Part shown: in pieces, positions 51,871-54,710 of the stretch
How positions within the stretch are numbered: position 1 is the stretch's first letter
Layout: every line of letters starts with the position of its first letter
From: Polyangium sp. 15x6
Lineage (GTDB): Bacteria; Myxococcota_A; Polyangia; Polyangiales; Polyangiaceae
Direction of reading: 5' to 3'
DNA length: 54,710 nucleotides
NCBI RefSeq assembly: GCF_029960785.1
Contig: NZ_JASBQE010000082.1
Coordinates: 1-54,710, forward strand
Notes under the pieces: generated by a model
The model's database searches: none
Told to the model about the DNA's origin: nothing
What the model saw: the letters and a program-made list of their open reading frames with translations, nothing else
Translations under genes and position numbers: made by a program

Positions 51871-52860
51871 ATGGACGCTCTGACGCAATACAATGGTCTC
51901 GTGGTCGCGGTCGATGACAACCCCATCAACCTCGATACGCTTCTCGAAGCATTGTCGGTCGAGCGTCTGGACCTCGCCGTCGCCACGGATGGCAGCATGG
52001 CGATGCGCCTGATCGAGCGCGAACAGCCTGATCTCGTGCTCCTCGACGTCATGTTGCCGGACATCGACGGCTTCGAGGTGTGCAGGCGGCTGAAGGCCAA
52101 CCCGCAAACCGCCGATACCCAGGTCGTCTTCATGACCTCCTTGAGCAGTCGGGAGCACAGGCTGCAAGGGCTACATGCGGGCGCCGTGGATTACATAAGC
52201 AAGCCCTTCGATTCCGAAGAGCTCCTCGCGCGCATCCGCCCGCACATCGCCGTCCGGCGCATGACACGGGCGCTGCAGGAAAAGAATACGAGCCTGGAAG
52301 CGGAAGTTCGGCAGCGCGCCGCCGCCGAGGCCGCGCGCGAGGCGCTCCTCGTCGAGCTCATGACCCGTACCGAGGAGCTGCGCGAGGCCAAGGAGCGGCT
52401 CGAGCTCGAGCTCGTCGAGAAAGGGCGCGCGAATGCGGAGAAGACCGCGCTCCACGAGCAGATCATCGCCGCGCAGCAGACCCGTCTCCTCGAGCTCTCC
52501 ACGCCCCTCATTCCGATCACGGATCGCATCCTGGTCATGCCGCTCATCGGAACGATGGACGCCGACCGGGCCCAGCAGGCCATCGAGGCGATGCTCGAGG
52601 GCGCCAGCAGCCGATCCGCCGAATTCGTCATTCTCGACATCACGGGCCTCAAGCGCGTGGACGAGAACGTCGCCAGCATGCTCCTCGCTGCTGCCAGCGG
52701 CCTCAGGCTCCTCGGAACGCGCACGGTGATCACCGGGATACGTTCGGAGGTGGCCCGGACGCTCGTCCACATCAACGCATCCCTGCAAGGGATCGTCACG
52801 AAGGCGACGCTCCAGGACGGCATTGCGGTCGCAATGCAGGCCGCCCGCCGTCGAGGATAG
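51871..52860 (+). CDS. Response regulator with STAS output (REC-coil-STAS)
   Basis: 329 residues. The receiver (about 8-130) has LVVAVDDNPIN, phospho-Asp in LVLLDVMLPDIDGFE, the Thr/Ser switch in FMTSL and the Lys in YISKPFD. A long coiled coil (about 132-215) joins it to a STAS domain (about 215-325; LSTPLIPITDRILVMPLIGTMDADRAQQ, FVILDITGLKRVDENVASMLLAA). It could carry the output of one of the neighbouring histidine kinases to a stressosome-like STAS complex. The ATG at 51871 is where the receiver fold begins; the open frame upstream has no matching sequence. It is divergent from giant kinase paralog 2. Confidence 0.9.
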   Translation: MDALTQYNGLVVAVDDNPINLDTLLEALSVERLDLAVATDGSMAMRLIEREQPDLVLLDVMLPDIDGFEVCRRLKANPQTADTQVVFMTSLSSREHRLQGLHAGAVDYISKPFDSEELLARIRPHIAVRRMTRALQEKNTSLEAEVRQRAAAEAAREALLVELMTRTEELREAKERLELELVEKGRANAEKTALHEQIIAAQQTRLLELSTPLIPITDRILVMPLIGTMDADRAQQAIEAMLEGASSRSAEFVILDITGLKRVDENVASMLLAAASGLRLLGTRTVITGIRSEVARTLVHINASLQGIVTKATLQDGIAVAMQAARRRG

Positions 52861-52932
52861 CCGTCGGAATCGCCGTTCAGCGAAAGGAACGACCGGAGAG
52901 CTTCGGCCCCGCTCGCAAAGGCCGGCGTCCCG

Positions 52933-54315
52933 TCAGAGCTTGATGGCCCAGAGCTTTTCGCTGGCTTTCGGCAGGAACAGCACGACGCCCCATTCCGCGA
53001 TGTAGGTCAGCTCGTACGTCAGCGCGGGCGAGGGCATCCCCGAGGGCGGGCGAACCTCTCGCGTGGACGCCAGCACATACGGCTCCGCCTCGGTGCCGGC
53101 GCCGCTCTTGGGCTCGAGATCGACGCGGAAGAACGCATCGAGATCCGCTTCGACGCTGTAGTTCCAGAAATTGAGCTTCGCCCCATCGTAGAAGACCGGA
53201 ATGCCCTCCTGCTTCGGGGAGTATTCCGGCCAGCTCGGCAGATCGCCGGTGAGCGTCAGGTGCTCGACCGCGCGCGTCGCCTTGTCGATGCGCCAGCCAC
53301 GCGTGGCGGTCGAGGTGCCGTTGGATTTCGTCGGCGTGAAGACGTAGACGTACGGCCCGCCGATCACGATAGACGAGTCGCCGAGCACCTCCCACTTGGC
53401 GCTCACCACGTTCTCGATCGTGCGCGTGGCGGGATCCATTTCGAGCACGCAGTTGCGCCAGTTCAATCCGGCGTCGCCGGGGACGAGCGTCGTCCACGCC
53501 TTGCCGGTCGCCGGATCGTTGGCCGTCCGCGTGCCCGCCTGGAGCACGACCTCGTGGTAGTTGGGGTTGAATTTGACGAGCTGCGGCCCGTACGCGTCCT
53601 TCTCGAGAGAGGTCCACTTTCCGCTCACCACGTCGGCGACGCGCACGGGGCCATAGTGCAGGATCATCTTGCCGTCGACGAAGCTCATCGCGGAGTAGGT
53701 GTGGCTCGACGCGGGCGCGGCGAACGGCGCCGCATAGGGCAGATCGGCGGGATCCGTCAGCGTCTCCGCCGTCTGGAAGAACCCGTTCGTCGCGCCGGAG
53801 GGATAGACGATCGGCGAGTTCGGCGCGGTGTAGGCGGGTGGATACGCGGAGGGCGGCGTCGGCGGCACGACGATGCTGTATTTCAGCGTCGACGCGTCGA
53901 GCTTGAAGACGGCGTTGACGCTGCCGTCGTTATGGCCCCCGCCGAAGAGGTAAAACGCCTTGCCCGCGTGATCGAACACCGGGTTGCAATACGCGTCGCG
54001 CACGGCGCCGATCGGCGCCGAGCCGACGTAGCCGCTCGAGGGCACGAGGTTCGCGGCGGCCCACTCCGCGAAAGGCTCGGAGCCCGAGAGCTCGGTCCAG
54101 CTGCCGCCCGCGGGCAGCTCCGTGGCCCAGTCGGGCGCGGGGCCGCCGCCGCCCGACGCGGTGGACGAGGACGAGCTGGAGGCGCCGCCGCCCCCCATCG
54201 CCGAGGACGACGTCGCGCCGCCGCCCCCGCCCGTGTCGCCGTTCGTCCCCCCTCCGCCGCACGCGGCGAGCAGCGCGGCGGCACACACCATCCCAACTCC
54301 GATCGAGCGGTTCAT
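52933..54315 (-). CDS. Kelch-like beta-propeller lipoprotein
   Basis: 460 residues, MNRSIGVGMVCAAALLAACGGGG, lipobox LAAC, then a Gly/Ser tether (about 22-60). The rest is beta-rich with Kelch-like blades (KAFYLFGGGHNDGSVNAVFKLD, SSHTYSAMSFVDGKMILHYGP, YVYVFTPTKSNGTSTATRGWRID). Such surface propellers bind carbohydrate or protein, and some carry oxidase activity; no copper-site residues are evident. It stands alone and its upstream side meets a composite repeat about 100 bp away. Confidence 0.85.
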   Translation of the reverse strand: MNRSIGVGMVCAAALLAACGGGGTNGDTGGGGGATSSSAMGGGGASSSSSSTASGGGGPAPDWATELPAGGSWTELSGSEPFAEWAAANLVPSSGYVGSAPIGAVRDAYCNPVFDHAGKAFYLFGGGHNDGSVNAVFKLDASTLKYSIVVPPTPPSAYPPAYTAPNSPIVYPSGATNGFFQTAETLTDPADLPYAAPFAAPASSHTYSAMSFVDGKMILHYGPVRVADVVSGKWTSLEKDAYGPQLVKFNPNYHEVVLQAGTRTANDPATGKAWTTLVPGDAGLNWRNCVLEMDPATRTIENVVSAKWEVLGDSSIVIGGPYVYVFTPTKSNGTSTATRGWRIDKATRAVEHLTLTGDLPSWPEYSPKQEGIPVFYDGAKLNFWNYSVEADLDAFFRVDLEPKSGAGTEAEPYVLASTREVRPPSGMPSPALTYELTYIAEWGVVLFLPKASEKLWAIKL

Positions 54316-54417
54316 CGACTCTCACTCTCCAGGCGTGGGAAATATCGAGCCTCAGGTCGTATTGCAAGGGAGATTACGATGAGCGCACACCCACCCAGCG
54401 GATTGGTCTCATCGCAA

Positions 54418-54710
54418 GCCGCCGCGCCGGGGCGCTGCCCCGGACCCCGCGGGGGCTGTTCGCCCCTCGACCCGAACCAGGGCAAGCCCTGGACTCGTGA
54501 TGGAGAACTGCGCTCCGCGCAGTTCTTCCAACGGGCCGGTGAGACGACGTTGCCCGTTGAAATGGCAGCGCCGCTGTCTCGGTTGGCAGGGGTCGTCGCC
54601 GGTCTTGCCTCGGCCTGTTCGATGAACTGCGCATCGCGCAGTTCATCGACCCCGGGTCCAGCGCTTGCGCTGGTCCGGGTCCAGGGGCGGACAGCCCCTG
54701 GTGGGGCCTG
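54418..54710. repeat. Composite palindromic repeat (copy 5, cut by window end)
   Basis: Left arm (about 54418-54531, inner hairpin GAACTGCGCTCCGCGCAGTTC), core of about 90 bp, and right arm from about 54620 (inner hairpin GAACTGCGCATCGCGCAGTTC) running to the window edge. The core shares words with those of copies 2 and 3 read in reverse (for example GGTCTTGCCTCGGCCTGTTCGATGAACTGCGC), so this copy lies in the opposite orientation. Confidence 0.85.

Noticed and set aside
54374-54646. Open frame of 90 codons on the minus strand at the window end
   Set aside because: It lies within composite repeat copy 5 and its product is only the translated hairpins (GRTARSAVL type), seen again in the other copies in other frames.

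Overview
The window is GC-rich throughout and encodes features typical of a large myxobacterial genome, most likely from the Polyangiaceae (Polyangium/Sorangium-like). These include many lipoproteins with Gly-rich tethers, Cys-rich repeat lipoproteins of the DUF4215 type, and very large proteins that fuse a Ser/Thr kinase, an AAA ATPase and a histidine kinase. The genus is inferred from this style of content only; there is no rRNA or other marker gene, and I see no tRNA, CRISPR array or classical insertion sequence.

Layout. 0.15-7.2 kb is ordinary chromosome: an acidic hypothetical protein, a glutathione S-transferase, a membrane protein, a two-gene unit (NAD-dependent epimerase plus hydroxyacid-oxoacid transhydrogenase), a 56-residue lipoprotein gene, a cupin and a lipoprotein. 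7.5-9.3 kb holds a two-gene lipoprotein operon preceded by a 42-bp-period array of CCACGTGG palindromes, and a helical hypothetical protein. 9.5-12.9 kb looks like a decaying polymorphic-toxin island: an HNH-like nuclease lipoprotein (frameshifted), an internally duplicated possible immunity protein (frameshifted) and an apparently intact deaminase-like toxin. 12.9-14.7 kb is the wreck of a propeller-type hybrid histidine kinase.

14.9-24.2 kb and 37.1-52.9 kb are signalling regions. Two near-identical giant proteins (1,987 and 1,986 residues: kinase, AAA ATPase, helical repeats, GAF, HisKA/HATPase, receiver) lie in opposite orientation about 24 kb apart. Around them are a receiver-PAS-kinase-receiver protein and three proteins ending in the same RsbR-like STAS domain but carrying different inputs (kinase/AAA/GAF, PAS, receiver).

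24.8-33.3 kb is the most coherent accessory system: a predicted metal (probably zinc) acquisition locus. It has a TonB-dependent receptor with two His-containing lipoproteins, an AztD-like beta-propeller metallochaperone, a Cys-rich lipoprotein, a DUF1826 protein, two small unknowns and a MerC-like membrane protein with a His/Cys-rich N-terminus. The same palindrome, GTTGCAAC, sits in four intergenic regions that together serve all of these transcription units, so they probably form one regulon.

33.5-37.2 kb carries a secreted VWA-domain protein and a serine-hydrolase (beta-lactamase fold) lipoprotein. 42.2-44.2 kb is a DUF4215 lipoprotein and 52.9-54.3 kb a Kelch-like lipoprotein.

A composite intergenic repeat occurs five times (positions 1, 7157, 21682, 45441, 54418), mostly just downstream of genes. 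Full copies are about 315 bp with imperfect terminal inverted repeats of about 110 bp, each arm being a string of small hairpins.
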